Both the position numbers and the translations under genes were made by a program. The notes under the pieces are model-generated. The model saw only the letters and a list, made by a program, of their open reading frames with translations. It made no database searches and was not told the origin of the DNA. A stretch of 6,017 nt of DNA, from assembly GCA_947459055.1 (NCBI GenBank), contig CANHCG010000122.1, positions 1-6,017 on the forward strand, written 5' to 3'. Of this stretch, positions 1-5,855 are shown one piece after another. This stretch comes from Cytophagaceae bacterium. Its GTDB lineage: Bacteria > Bacteroidota > Bacteroidia > Cytophagales > Spirosomataceae. Position 1 is the stretch's first letter, and each line of letters opens with the position of its first letter.

Positions 1-1100
1 AAAGTAGTATTTATCATCAAGGGAATATCGGCTGAAAAATGGGATGGATCGCTAAAAAATGGTTGATCTATCATACTTAGCCCATCTGCCACCGGCGAAA
101 AACCTCCACGGGAAATTTTTAAACGTTTGGCTTCCTCAGCCATTTTCTCTACGGCCTTATTCGCAATATCAATATACTCTCGCCAAGGAATTTGCTGTAA
201 TTTCTCAAATTCACCCATCTTTAAGCCCGCCTCTTCTAAAATCTTAACACCCAATTTCTCTGCATATTCTTTATTTACTCCACCTAAAGAACTGCCACTT
301 AAAGCAACAGCCTTATGAAATAATCCTTTTGCAGCCGGCATATTCATCAAATTAGTAACCTTTGCACCTCCACCCGATTGACCTATAATTGTCACATTTC
401 CAGGATCACCCCCAAAATTTGAAATATTATTTTTAACCCATTCCAAAGCCGCCACCATATCCAAATTCCCCACATTACCCGACATAGCATGTCCCCCCGC
501 CGCTTTCAAATGAGAATAACCGAACGGCCCTAGGCGATGGTTAATCGAAACAAATACCACATTTCCCATTCGTGATAAATTCTCCCCATGATATCCATCT
601 TGCTCAATCGCATTTCCATTCGTAAAACCACCTCCGTGCAACCAAACAATGACCGGTCGTTTTTTAGCATCCACCGCAGGCGTCCAAACATTCAATTTTA
701 AACAATCTTCCGATACATCATCATAATTCCAATGGTCCACAAAAGAAGCATATTGATTCGAATAACGCTTTTCCATGATTTGAGGAGCAGTATTACCCCA
801 CCAAACACATGGCTTAATATCAGTCCAAGACGCTGGCTTTTGAGGAGGCATAAACCGATTTTTACCCGAGGTATCCGCGCCATAGGGAATACCTAAAAAC
901 TGATAAATATCTCGAAGAATAAAACCCCTAACCTTTCCATATTCGGTAGAGGCAACAGCGATGGCATCACCCACAAAAAGTAATTGACCCTCCGATTTTG
1001 TCGGAGATTCTGGCAAAACAGACGCTGAAACAGGAGCGGTTGAAAGGCTTGCAGCCCCCAAACCAAGAGATTGAATAAAATTTCTACGATTGGTTTTCAT
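1..1100 (-). CDS. Secreted type-B carboxylesterase (alpha/beta hydrolase), C-terminus cut off by window edge
   Basis: The reverse strand reads open from the ATG at 1100-1098 to the window edge, giving 366 codons without a stop; the gene continues outside. The product is a serine ester hydrolase of the carboxylesterase type-B (COesterase) family. Visible family marks are the EDCLKLN signature (residues 131-137), the oxyanion-hole motif HGGGF (155-159) and the nucleophile elbow GQSGG with predicted catalytic Ser242. Most family members have GESAG there. The family's catalytic Glu and His should lie beyond the edge, since the last visible residues (IPLMINTT) match the strand just before the acid. 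The N-terminus, MKTNRRNFIQSLGLGAASLS, has twin arginines followed by a small-residue hydrophobic stretch, like a Tat signal, so export is likely. Family members hydrolyse carboxylic esters of many kinds; the substrate cannot be read from the sequence. The gene is divergent from the barrel-protein gene at 1238. Confidence 0.93.
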   Translation of the reverse strand, partial: MKTNRRNFIQSLGLGAASLSTAPVSASVLPESPTKSEGQLLFVGDAIAVASTEYGKVRGFILRDIYQFLGIPYGADTSGKNRFMPPQKPASWTDIKPCVWWGNTAPQIMEKRYSNQYASFVDHWNYDDVSEDCLKLNVWTPAVDAKKRPVIVWLHGGGFTNGNAIEQDGYHGENLSRMGNVVFVSINHRLGPFGYSHLKAAGGHAMSGNVGNLDMVAALEWVKNNISNFGGDPGNVTIIGQSGGGAKVTNLMNMPAAKGLFHKAVALSGSSLGGVNKEYAEKLGVKILEEAGLKMGEFEKLQQIPWREYIDIANKAVEKMAEEAKRLKISRGGFSPVADGLSMIDQPFFSDPSHFSADIPLMINTT

Positions 1101-1124
1101 AAGAATCGTTTAACTAAGGTTTAG

Positions 1125-1140
1125 ATTATGGCCTCATAAT
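1125..1140. repeat. Short inverted repeat in the divergent intergenic region
   Basis: ATTATG (1125-1130) and CATAAT (1135-1140) form a perfect 6-bp inverted repeat around the spacer GCCT. It lies between the esterase start and its candidate promoter, so it would fall in the esterase leader. It could be an operator or a small hairpin. A 6-bp arm can easily arise by chance in AT-rich sequence. Confidence 0.25.
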
Positions 1141-1162
1141 TATCCAATTTCATCGATAAAAA

Positions 1163-1170
1163 CAAACCTA
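1163..1170 (-). promoter_or_regulatory. Candidate -7 promoter element for the esterase gene
   Basis: On the minus strand this reads TAGGTTTG, an exact match to the Bacteroidota -7 consensus TAnnTTTG. It lies 62 bases upstream of the esterase ATG, implying a leader of roughly 55 bases. No TTG (-33) element is seen at the expected 17-23 base spacing, so this rests on one 8-base motif in AT-rich DNA. Confidence 0.35.
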
Positions 1171-1206
1171 AGGAAGAATTAATCCTTCTATCCTTTTACT
1201 TTAATG

Positions 1207-1214
1207 TACCTTCG
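1207..1214 (+). promoter_or_regulatory. Candidate -7 promoter element for the barrel-protein gene
   Basis: TACCTTCG matches the Bacteroidota -7 consensus TAnnTTTG at all but one fixed position and is followed by C, as is common. It is 23 bases upstream of the ATG at 1238, so the leader would be under about 20 bases. No -33 TTG is seen at the expected spacing. There is no Shine-Dalgarno sequence before the start; the bases just upstream are TCCTCCT, a pyrimidine-rich run. Confidence 0.35.
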
Positions 1215-1237
1215 CACATCAATTTCACAATCCTCCT

Positions 1238-3850
1238 ATGAAGTATTTTCAAACAGCTCTTTTGAGCCTCCTATTATCGTTCTCCATTTTTGCTCAAATT
1301 CCAGGCGGTGCAGGTCAGAAGGGAATGCCCGACCTAAACAAGGGACATGTATTTGGTAAAGTTGTGGATGAACTTGGTAAACCCGTAGAATTCGCCAACG
1401 TCGTCCTTCTAAAAACGATCATCGATCCTGCTAGCAAACTAAGCAAGGATATTTTAGTAAAAGCCCAGCAAGCGGAATTAAATGGCGATTTTAACTTTAA
1501 AGAAATTCCTATTAATGTTAAACTGAAACTAAAAATCAGTTTTGTCGGGTTTAAAAATTATGAAAGCCCAGTATCTTTTGCGCCACCTAGCATGGGTGAT
1601 GGGCCTAAACCAAACCCTGGCCAAATGCCTGATCCGGCCCAAATGGCGAAAATGATGGCCGCATTTGAAAAGGATTTAGGTAATATTAAATTGGCCGCCG
1701 ACAATACCGAATTAGCTAATGTAACGGTTCAAGGTACCAAATCATTGGTAGAAATGGACATTGATAAAAAATCATTTAATGTTTCTCAAAATTTAGTGAC
1801 AACGGGAGGTACGGCTATCGACGTGATGCGTAATATTCCATCGGTCCAAGTAGATATCGACGGTAACGTAAAAGTCCGGAATGCAAATCCAACCCTATTC
1901 ATTGACGGCAGGCCGACTAGCTTGTCCATGGATCAAATACCTGCAGATATCATCGATAAAGTTGAGGTGATTACGAACCCTTCTGCTAAATATGACGCTT
2001 CAGGAAGTATGGCAGGAATTATAAATATCGTATTAAAAAAGAATAAAAAGAATGGATATAATGGCATGGTGAATGTCGGTGCAGATCGTTTCGGCGGGTC
2101 AAATATCATGGGAAATTTCACCTTTCAACAAAAGAAATGGAACCTAACCGCTACCCTTATGAATATGAGGAATCGAAATAATTCCCAAGGCAATAGTTTA
2201 CGAACAAGTGATCTAGGAGGAGTCAATTCGAGTGTGAGCCAAATATTAGATAATAAAACTGTTGGTTCTATGCTATTCCCAAGATTTTCAGCTGATTATG
2301 CGGCAAGCAACCGGACAACGCTCAGTTTAGGAGCTTTTTTTGGCGGTGGAGGTCAATTTAGACCTAATGAAGATACTCAAATCAATAGTGTGGTGAACAA
2401 AGTAAGCACCTTCAGTCATCGGGTAAGTAACAGTTACCGAGAATTTAGACCCCAAGGATTTCAAGCAGGATTCAAGCATTCTTATCCCAAGGCTGGGGAG
2501 GAATTAACTGCAGATTTCAATTATTTTGGCGGAACGAATAAAAATGAGGGGACCTTTCAAACCGATTATTTGAAAAATAACATCATCACAGGTACACAAA
2601 TTCAAAAAAACATAGGTGCTGGAAATAATAAATTCATGACGGTCCAATTGGATTATGTAAAACCAATCGCCAATGATGGAACAATAGAAACTGGTTTGCG
2701 TGCGCAAATAAATGAATTAGCTAATGAAAATAACAATAGCATAAAATACGTTGGAAGCGAAATTTATCGACCTATCCCTTCCGCTTCTACGAATTATACG
2801 AGTATAAACAATGTATACGCGGCTTATTTTTCAATTTCAGGAAAGGCAAATAAAACACTTAGTTATAAAATCGGATTACGCGGCGAGAGCTCTAATTACG
2901 ATGGTAAATTGTTAAACACGGGGCAAGCCTTCAGTAATAAATACCCCTTGAGTTTATTTCCATCTATCTTTTTAAAGAAGGATTTGTCGAAGACAGACCA
3001 GTTACAACTAAGCATTACCAGACGGGTAAATCGTCCAAATTTCTTTCAAATCATTCCATTTGTTGATTATAGCGACAGTTTAAATATCCAACGTGGAAAT
3101 GCCGATCTTGTACCCGAATTCACCACCTCAGGGGAATTATCCTACAGTAAAACCCAAGGATCGGGAACCTTATTAATTTCAGGCTACTATAAATACACGG
3201 ATAATTTGATTACCCGGTTTTTAAAGCAGGAAATCAATCCTATTTCTGGAAGATTGGATTTAATAAATACGTTTGTAAATGCGAATTCAAGCATCAATTA
3301 TGGAGCGGAATTTACCTACATGAACAAAATCTTGAATTGGTGGGATTTCACGGCAAACCTAAATGTATATAATTCAAAAATCAACACAGAAAATGTCGAT
3401 GTGAATCAGGTTAATGATGCGTTATGGTCGGCATTTGGAAAAATAAATAACAGTATAATTTTGCCAAAAAAATGGGTAATCCAATTATCTGGTGATTTTC
3501 AAAGCAAAACCAACATGCCAATTACGCAAAACCAAGGCATGCAAGGTCCGGGTGGTATGCAGGCGCAAAGTTCTTCTCAAGGGTACATTGAACCCTTTTT
3601 CGGAATCGATATGGCGATTAAAAAATCTTTCTTGAAAAATGACATGGCATCTGTCACGCTATCATTTAATGATTTATTCCGAACGCGTGGCAATACCCGA
3701 ATTTCTTATGGAGAAGGATTTTATCAATCCTATTATCGGATATCGAATCCCCAACAAATTCGTTTGACTCTCTCCTACCGTTTCGGTAAAATGGACATGA
3801 ATGCCATGAAGAAAAATAACAACAATATGGAAGGTATGCAAATGCAATAA
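1238..3850 (+). CDS. Outer-membrane beta-barrel protein, TonB-dependent-receptor-like, with carboxypeptidase-D-like N-terminal domain
   Basis: This encodes an 870-residue outer-membrane protein of the Bacteroidota 'outer membrane beta-barrel family' (TonB-receptor-like), probably transporting or binding a ligand at the outer membrane. Residues 1-19 are a signal peptide (hydrophobic LLSLLLSFSIFA). Residues about 37-108 form a carboxypeptidase-D regulatory-like beta-sandwich (GHVFGKVVDELGKPVEFANV at 37-56; the later SFVGFKNYE). Residues about 158-270 form a plug domain, with DVMRNIPSVQVD, PTLFIDGRP and IINIVLKKNKKNG. The rest is rich in alternating strands and ends with the barrel-type strand IRLTLSYRFG. 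No clear TonB box is visible. Three Met-rich stretches stand out: 116-145, 765-777 and the 19-residue tail after the last strand (852-870). The start is fixed by the signal peptide. The length is usual for the family. The substrate is unknown. The gene is divergent from an exported esterase and ends at a strong hairpin terminator. Confidence 0.9.
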   Translation: MKYFQTALLSLLLSFSIFAQIPGGAGQKGMPDLNKGHVFGKVVDELGKPVEFANVVLLKTIIDPASKLSKDILVKAQQAELNGDFNFKEIPINVKLKLKISFVGFKNYESPVSFAPPSMGDGPKPNPGQMPDPAQMAKMMAAFEKDLGNIKLAADNTELANVTVQGTKSLVEMDIDKKSFNVSQNLVTTGGTAIDVMRNIPSVQVDIDGNVKVRNANPTLFIDGRPTSLSMDQIPADIIDKVEVITNPSAKYDASGSMAGIINIVLKKNKKNGYNGMVNVGADRFGGSNIMGNFTFQQKKWNLTATLMNMRNRNNSQGNSLRTSDLGGVNSSVSQILDNKTVGSMLFPRFSADYAASNRTTLSLGAFFGGGGQFRPNEDTQINSVVNKVSTFSHRVSNSYREFRPQGFQAGFKHSYPKAGEELTADFNYFGGTNKNEGTFQTDYLKNNIITGTQIQKNIGAGNNKFMTVQLDYVKPIANDGTIETGLRAQINELANENNNSIKYVGSEIYRPIPSASTNYTSINNVYAAYFSISGKANKTLSYKIGLRGESSNYDGKLLNTGQAFSNKYPLSLFPSIFLKKDLSKTDQLQLSITRRVNRPNFFQIIPFVDYSDSLNIQRGNADLVPEFTTSGELSYSKTQGSGTLLISGYYKYTDNLITRFLKQEINPISGRLDLINTFVNANSSINYGAEFTYMNKILNWWDFTANLNVYNSKINTENVDVNQVNDALWSAFGKINNSIILPKKWVIQLSGDFQSKTNMPITQNQGMQGPGGMQAQSSSQGYIEPFFGIDMAIKKSFLKNDMASVTLSFNDLFRTRGNTRISYGEGFYQSYYRISNPQQIRLTLSYRFGKMDMNAMKKNNNNMEGMQMQ

Positions 3851-3862
3851 GTATAAAACTAA

Positions 3863-3903
3863 AAAAAAAGCCTCCCCTAAATCAATTAGCGGAGGCTTTT
3901 TTT
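3863..3903. terminator. Bidirectional rho-independent terminator between convergent genes
   Basis: GCCTCC (3870-3875) pairs with GGAGGC (3891-3896). An inner CTAA/TTAG pairing (3877-3880 with 3886-3889) closes a 5-base loop after one C-C mismatch. The stem is flanked by an A run at 3861-3869 and a T run at 3897-3903, so each strand has a U-tract after the hairpin. It lies 12 bases after the barrel-protein stop and 15 bases beyond the stop of the convergent Cys-rich gene, so it can serve both. Confidence 0.9.
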
Positions 3904-3918
3904 ATTTTGAATCTAGAC

Positions 3919-4110
3919 TTATACCGCGCAACTCATATCCACACCACAGCATTGTGGAGATTTGATTTTACCTTCACATGAGCGACAAATGGAAATTTGC
4001 ACTTCTCTTCCATCGGGTAAATCCAACATATCATTTTCCAAGGCTTGGTTACATTTTGCACAAGAAGCATTTACTGCCATTCCACATGATTTACATTCGT
4101 AAGTTGCCAT
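3919..4110 (-). CDS. Small cysteine-rich, probably zinc- or iron-binding protein (63 aa), function unknown
   Basis: This encodes a 63-residue protein with nine cysteines (6, 9, 17, 20, 42, 45, 54, 55, 61), mostly in CxxC pairs. The N-terminal half has CKSCGM and CAKC, which together could make one four-Cys metal site of zinc-ribbon or rubredoxin-knuckle type. The C-terminal half has CRSC and a CCGVDMSC tail, which could make a second. The CCGxxM tail resembles the metal-binding end of desulfoferrodoxin-like domains, but the rest does not match. The middle (residues 21-41) is a short acidic linker followed by a strand-like stretch. There is no signal peptide or membrane segment, so the protein is probably cytoplasmic. 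I recall similar short uncharacterised proteins in Bacteroidota but know no assigned role. The regular Cys spacing shows this is a real gene rather than a chance reading frame. It appears monocistronic, with a terminator at each side. No Shine-Dalgarno sequence is visible upstream. Confidence 0.85.
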   Translation of the reverse strand: MATYECKSCGMAVNASCAKCNQALENDMLDLPDGREVQISICRSCEGKIKSPQCCGVDMSCAV

Positions 4111-4340
4111 AATTAATTGGGTTTAATATCTATTAAATAAGTATCTGGAGGTTAATTCTTAAAAAGCTAAAATAAAATTAGTAACAATTTCCAATAAAAA
4201 TCTTTTGAACCTTAAAATTATAATGATGACTAAAGAAACTAAGATAATCAGAGTATATATAATCAAAGATTTTTAGAGGAAAAATTTAAAAAAAAATGAA
4301 AAAAGAGAGAAACATTATGGGAGAAAAATGAAAACCAAAT
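4111..4340. other. AT-rich intergenic region without a convincing gene
   Basis: These 230 bases lie upstream of the Cys-rich gene and must hold its promoter on the minus strand, but no full TAnnTTTG match is seen there; only weak partial matches occur in the 4165-4185 stretch. The composition is very A/T-rich with a TATATATA run near 4253-4260. The only plus-strand frame near an AGAGGA sequence is an 11-codon frame at 4296-4331, too short to call. I see no tRNA, no sizable inverted or direct repeats, and no riboswitch that I recognise. Confidence 0.6.
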
Positions 4341-4379
4341 AAAAAATCCCTCAAATTTTAACAAAAAGAGGGATTTTTT
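4341..4379 (-). terminator. Rho-independent terminator downstream of the tRNA gene
   Basis: AAAAAATCCCTC (4341-4352) and GAGGGATTTTTT (4368-4379) form a perfect 12-bp inverted repeat around a 15-base loop. On the minus strand, transcription leaving the tRNA crosses the GAGGGA/TCCCTC stem and then a six-T run, a classic intrinsic terminator starting about 10 bases past the tRNA. The repeat is symmetric and ends in a T run on the plus strand too, so it could also stop a plus-strand transcript. Confidence 0.9.
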
Positions 4380-4389
4380 CGTGTTAGGG

Positions 4390-4463
4390 TGGACCAGCAT
4401 GGGCTCGAACCATGGACTCCCTGATTATGAGTCAGGTGCTCTAACCAACTGAGCTACAAGTCC
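4390..4463 (-). tRNA. tRNA with anticodon CAU (elongator Met, or Ile2 read as AUA after lysidine modification)
   Basis: The 74-base cloverleaf reads as follows on the minus strand: acceptor GGACTTG, TA, D-stem GCTC/GAGC with a 9-base loop, anticodon stem CCTGA/TCAGG, loop CTCATAA with anticodon CAT (plus-strand 4427-4429), variable GAGTC, T-arm CATGG-TTCGAGC-CCATG, acceptor CTGGTCC, discriminator A. It is not the initiator: the anticodon stem lacks the three G-C pairs, and the first pair is G1-C72. The loop CTCATAA is shared by elongator tRNA-Met and tRNA-Ile2, so the identity is open. The acceptor stem has U5-G68 and a U6-U67 mismatch. CCA is not encoded (the genome reads CCC after A73). The gene stands alone, with its own promoter motif and terminator. 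Confidence 0.95.
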
Positions 4464-4471
4464 CCATTAGA

Positions 4472-4479
4472 CAAATCTA
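4472..4479 (-). promoter_or_regulatory. Candidate -7 promoter element for the tRNA gene
   Basis: The minus strand reads TAGATTTG, an exact TAnnTTTG match ending 8 bases before the tRNA 5' end. That is the spacing expected if transcription starts at or just before the mature tRNA. It sits inside a small inverted repeat, TTAGA-CAAA-TCTAA (4467-4480). No TTG at the -33 position is visible. Confidence 0.5.
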
Positions 4480-4544
4480 ACGTGCTACAAAAATAATTAA
4501 TTATTGCCTTTCTAACTAATTTAGCCTAAAATTTAATAAAATCG

Positions 4545-4558
4545 TATCTTTAGGTTTC
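4545..4558 (+). promoter_or_regulatory. Weak candidate promoter region of the HD-hydrolase gene
   Basis: Two overlapping near-matches to TAnnTTTG occur here: TATCTTTA (4545-4552) and TAGGTTTC (4551-4558), each one base off. They are 15-28 bases before the ATG. A promoter is needed in this area because the neighbouring tRNA is on the opposite strand, but the exact element is uncertain. Confidence 0.3.
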
Positions 4559-4560
4559 GA

Positions 4561-4566
4561 AAAGGA
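4561..4566 (+). promoter_or_regulatory. Ribosome-binding site supporting the start at 4573
   Basis: AAAGGA is a Shine-Dalgarno-like sequence ending 6 bases before the ATG at 4573-4575. It supports this start codon over later in-frame ATGs, the next of which falls inside the conserved HD region. Confidence 0.5.
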
Positions 4567-4572
4567 CGACCT

Positions 4573-5817
4573 ATGTTTCCGACTAAAATCATCAATGATC
4601 CGATTTACGGATTTATTAAAATTAATAATCCTTTGATCCTTCAATTGATCGATCACCCTTATTTCCAACGACTTAAACGTATTAAACAACTCGGCCTGGC
4701 CGAATTTGTCTATCCAGGTGCACACCATACCCGTTTTCATCATGCTCTGGGCGCTATGCATCTCATGGACCAGGCATTGAATAACCTAAAAGCTAAAGGT
4801 TATTTAATCACTGAAAAAGAACAAGAAGCTGCAGAAATTGCCATTTTATTACATGATATTGGCCATGGACCTTTTTCTCATGTTTTGGAATTTACCCTAT
4901 TGAATGAAATCCACCATGAGGAAGTTTCGCATCTTTTGATGCAAAAATTAAATGAGCATTTTAATGGACAATTAAGCCTCGCTATTGAAATGTTTTGCGA
5001 TCGTTATGAACGCAAATTCTTTCATCAATTAATTTCGAGCCAATTGGACGTAGACCGCCTCGACTACCTCAGTCGGGATTCTTTTTACACAGGAGTTCGA
5101 GAAGGTTTTATAGGATCGGAACGATTATTGAGTATGTTAGACCTTAAAAACGAACAATTAGTCCTCGAGGAAAAAGGTATTTATTCGATTGAGAATTTCC
5201 TGATGGCGCGCCGACTCATGTATTGGCAAGTCTATCTCCACAAAACAGCTATCGCCGCGGAAACCATGCTCATTCAAATCCTGCGAAGAGCCAAAGATTT
5301 GATGAGTACTGGCTACCCCTTACCCGTTTCTACCCCTTTGCGGACTTTTTTGGAAAAACCTTATACTTGGACGGAATTTTCATCAAACCCTGATTTATTA
5401 ATCGCCTTTACCGATTTAGATGACCATGATATTTGGGCAGCAATTAAAGCATGGAAAAAAGAGGAGGATAAGATTTTGAGACACTTGTGCCAACAGTTTT
5501 TAGGTCGCAAACTATTTACCTGCAAATTAGGTACGCAACCACTTCCAAAAGCTAAAAAAACGGAAATAGAACAACAAATAAAAAAAGCGCTCGGTATTAC
5601 CCAAGAAGAATTAAGTTATTTTGTCGTAGAAGGCTCCACGAGTAACGCCGCCTATGTACAAGGCGACAATACAATCAAAATGGTCGATAAACAAGGGCAG
5701 GTGGTCGAGTTAATGCTTGCTTCCGATCTTCCGACCATTCAGGCGCTCAGTAAGATTGTAAAAAAATACTATTTTTGTTGCCCAAAGAGCGTATATTTGC
5801 AGGGCGAATTGAGCTAA
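4573..5817 (+). CDS. HD-domain phosphohydrolase, SAMHD1-like (COG1078-type)
   Basis: This encodes a 414-residue soluble protein of the HD phosphohydrolase superfamily, closest in motif layout to SAMHD1-type deoxynucleotide triphosphohydrolases. The metal site is complete: TRFHHALG gives H57, LHDIGHGPFSH gives H94 and D95, and LDVDRLDYLSRD gives D161. Residues equivalent to the SAMHD1 active-site histidines are also present (H98, H103, and H115 in IHHEE). The start, DPIYGFIKINNP, is the usual N-terminus of the family, so the length is normal. The region after about residue 200 is the helical and C-terminal part; it shows no membrane segment or signal peptide, so the protein is cytoplasmic. Relatives hydrolyse dNTPs or other phosphate esters; the substrate here cannot be decided from sequence. 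It precedes lpxD by 38 bases on the same strand, an order I recall from other Bacteroidota, so co-transcription with lipid A genes is plausible though a functional link is unproven. Confidence 0.93.
   Translation: MFPTKIINDPIYGFIKINNPLILQLIDHPYFQRLKRIKQLGLAEFVYPGAHHTRFHHALGAMHLMDQALNNLKAKGYLITEKEQEAAEIAILLHDIGHGPFSHVLEFTLLNEIHHEEVSHLLMQKLNEHFNGQLSLAIEMFCDRYERKFFHQLISSQLDVDRLDYLSRDSFYTGVREGFIGSERLLSMLDLKNEQLVLEEKGIYSIENFLMARRLMYWQVYLHKTAIAAETMLIQILRRAKDLMSTGYPLPVSTPLRTFLEKPYTWTEFSSNPDLLIAFTDLDDHDIWAAIKAWKKEEDKILRHLCQQFLGRKLFTCKLGTQPLPKAKKTEIEQQIKKALGITQEELSYFVVEGSTSNAAYVQGDNTIKMVDKQGQVVELMLASDLPTIQALSKIVKKYYFCCPKSVYLQGELS
5792..5799 (+). promoter_or_regulatory. Candidate internal -7 promoter element ahead of lpxD
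   Basis: TATATTTG, followed by C, is an exact match to the Bacteroidota -7 consensus. It lies inside the last codons of the HD gene, 56 bases before the lpxD ATG. The nearest upstream TTG triplets (5775-5777 and 5778-5780) are only 14 and 11 bases away, closer than the usual 17-23. It could give lpxD its own transcript, but a chance match in coding sequence is quite possible. Confidence 0.3.
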
Positions 5818-5840
5818 AATACATTTATTTTTAAAGACTC

Positions 5841-5846
5841 AGGAGA
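5841..5846 (+). promoter_or_regulatory. Ribosome-binding site of lpxD
   Basis: AGGAGA lies 9 bases before the ATG at 5856. It is a good Shine-Dalgarno match and fixes the lpxD start. Confidence 0.55.
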
Positions 5847-5855
5847 AATCAAAGC

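Noticed and set aside
59..318. Two overlapping plus-strand reading frames of 62-63 codons
   Set aside because: They lie opposite the well-supported esterase coding frame and show no domain or start signal; they are antisense shadows.
698..883. A 61-codon minus-strand reading frame
   Set aside because: It is in another frame within the esterase gene, whose own frame holds the EDCLKLN and HGGGF motifs.
1231..1237. TCCTCCT before the barrel-protein ATG as a ribosome-binding site
   Set aside because: It is the complement of a Shine-Dalgarno sequence, not one itself, so it cannot pair with the 16S rRNA tail.
1933..2121. A 62-codon minus-strand reading frame
   Set aside because: It is antisense to the plug domain of the barrel protein and has no recognisable features.
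2504..2707. A 67-codon minus-strand reading frame
   Set aside because: It is antisense to barrel coding sequence with no supporting signal.
4296..4331. An 11-codon frame (MKKERNIMGEK) preceded by AGAGGA and followed by a hairpin, like an attenuator leader peptide
   Set aside because: The plus-strand sequence beyond the hairpin is antisense to the tRNA, so there is no gene to attenuate, and such a short Lys-rich frame is expected by chance in A-rich DNA.
4390..4463. Initiator tRNA-fMet
   Set aside because: The anticodon stem is CCTGA/TCAGG without three G-C pairs next to the loop, and positions 1 and 72 are a normal G-C pair.
4390..4463. The tRNA 3' end as an integration site for a mobile element
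   Set aside because: No integrase gene and no repeated copy of the tRNA 3' end is present in the window.
4516..4761. An 81-codon minus-strand reading frame overlapping the start of the HD gene
   Set aside because: It is the antisense of the conserved HD N-terminus and would overlap that gene's promoter; no domain is recognisable.
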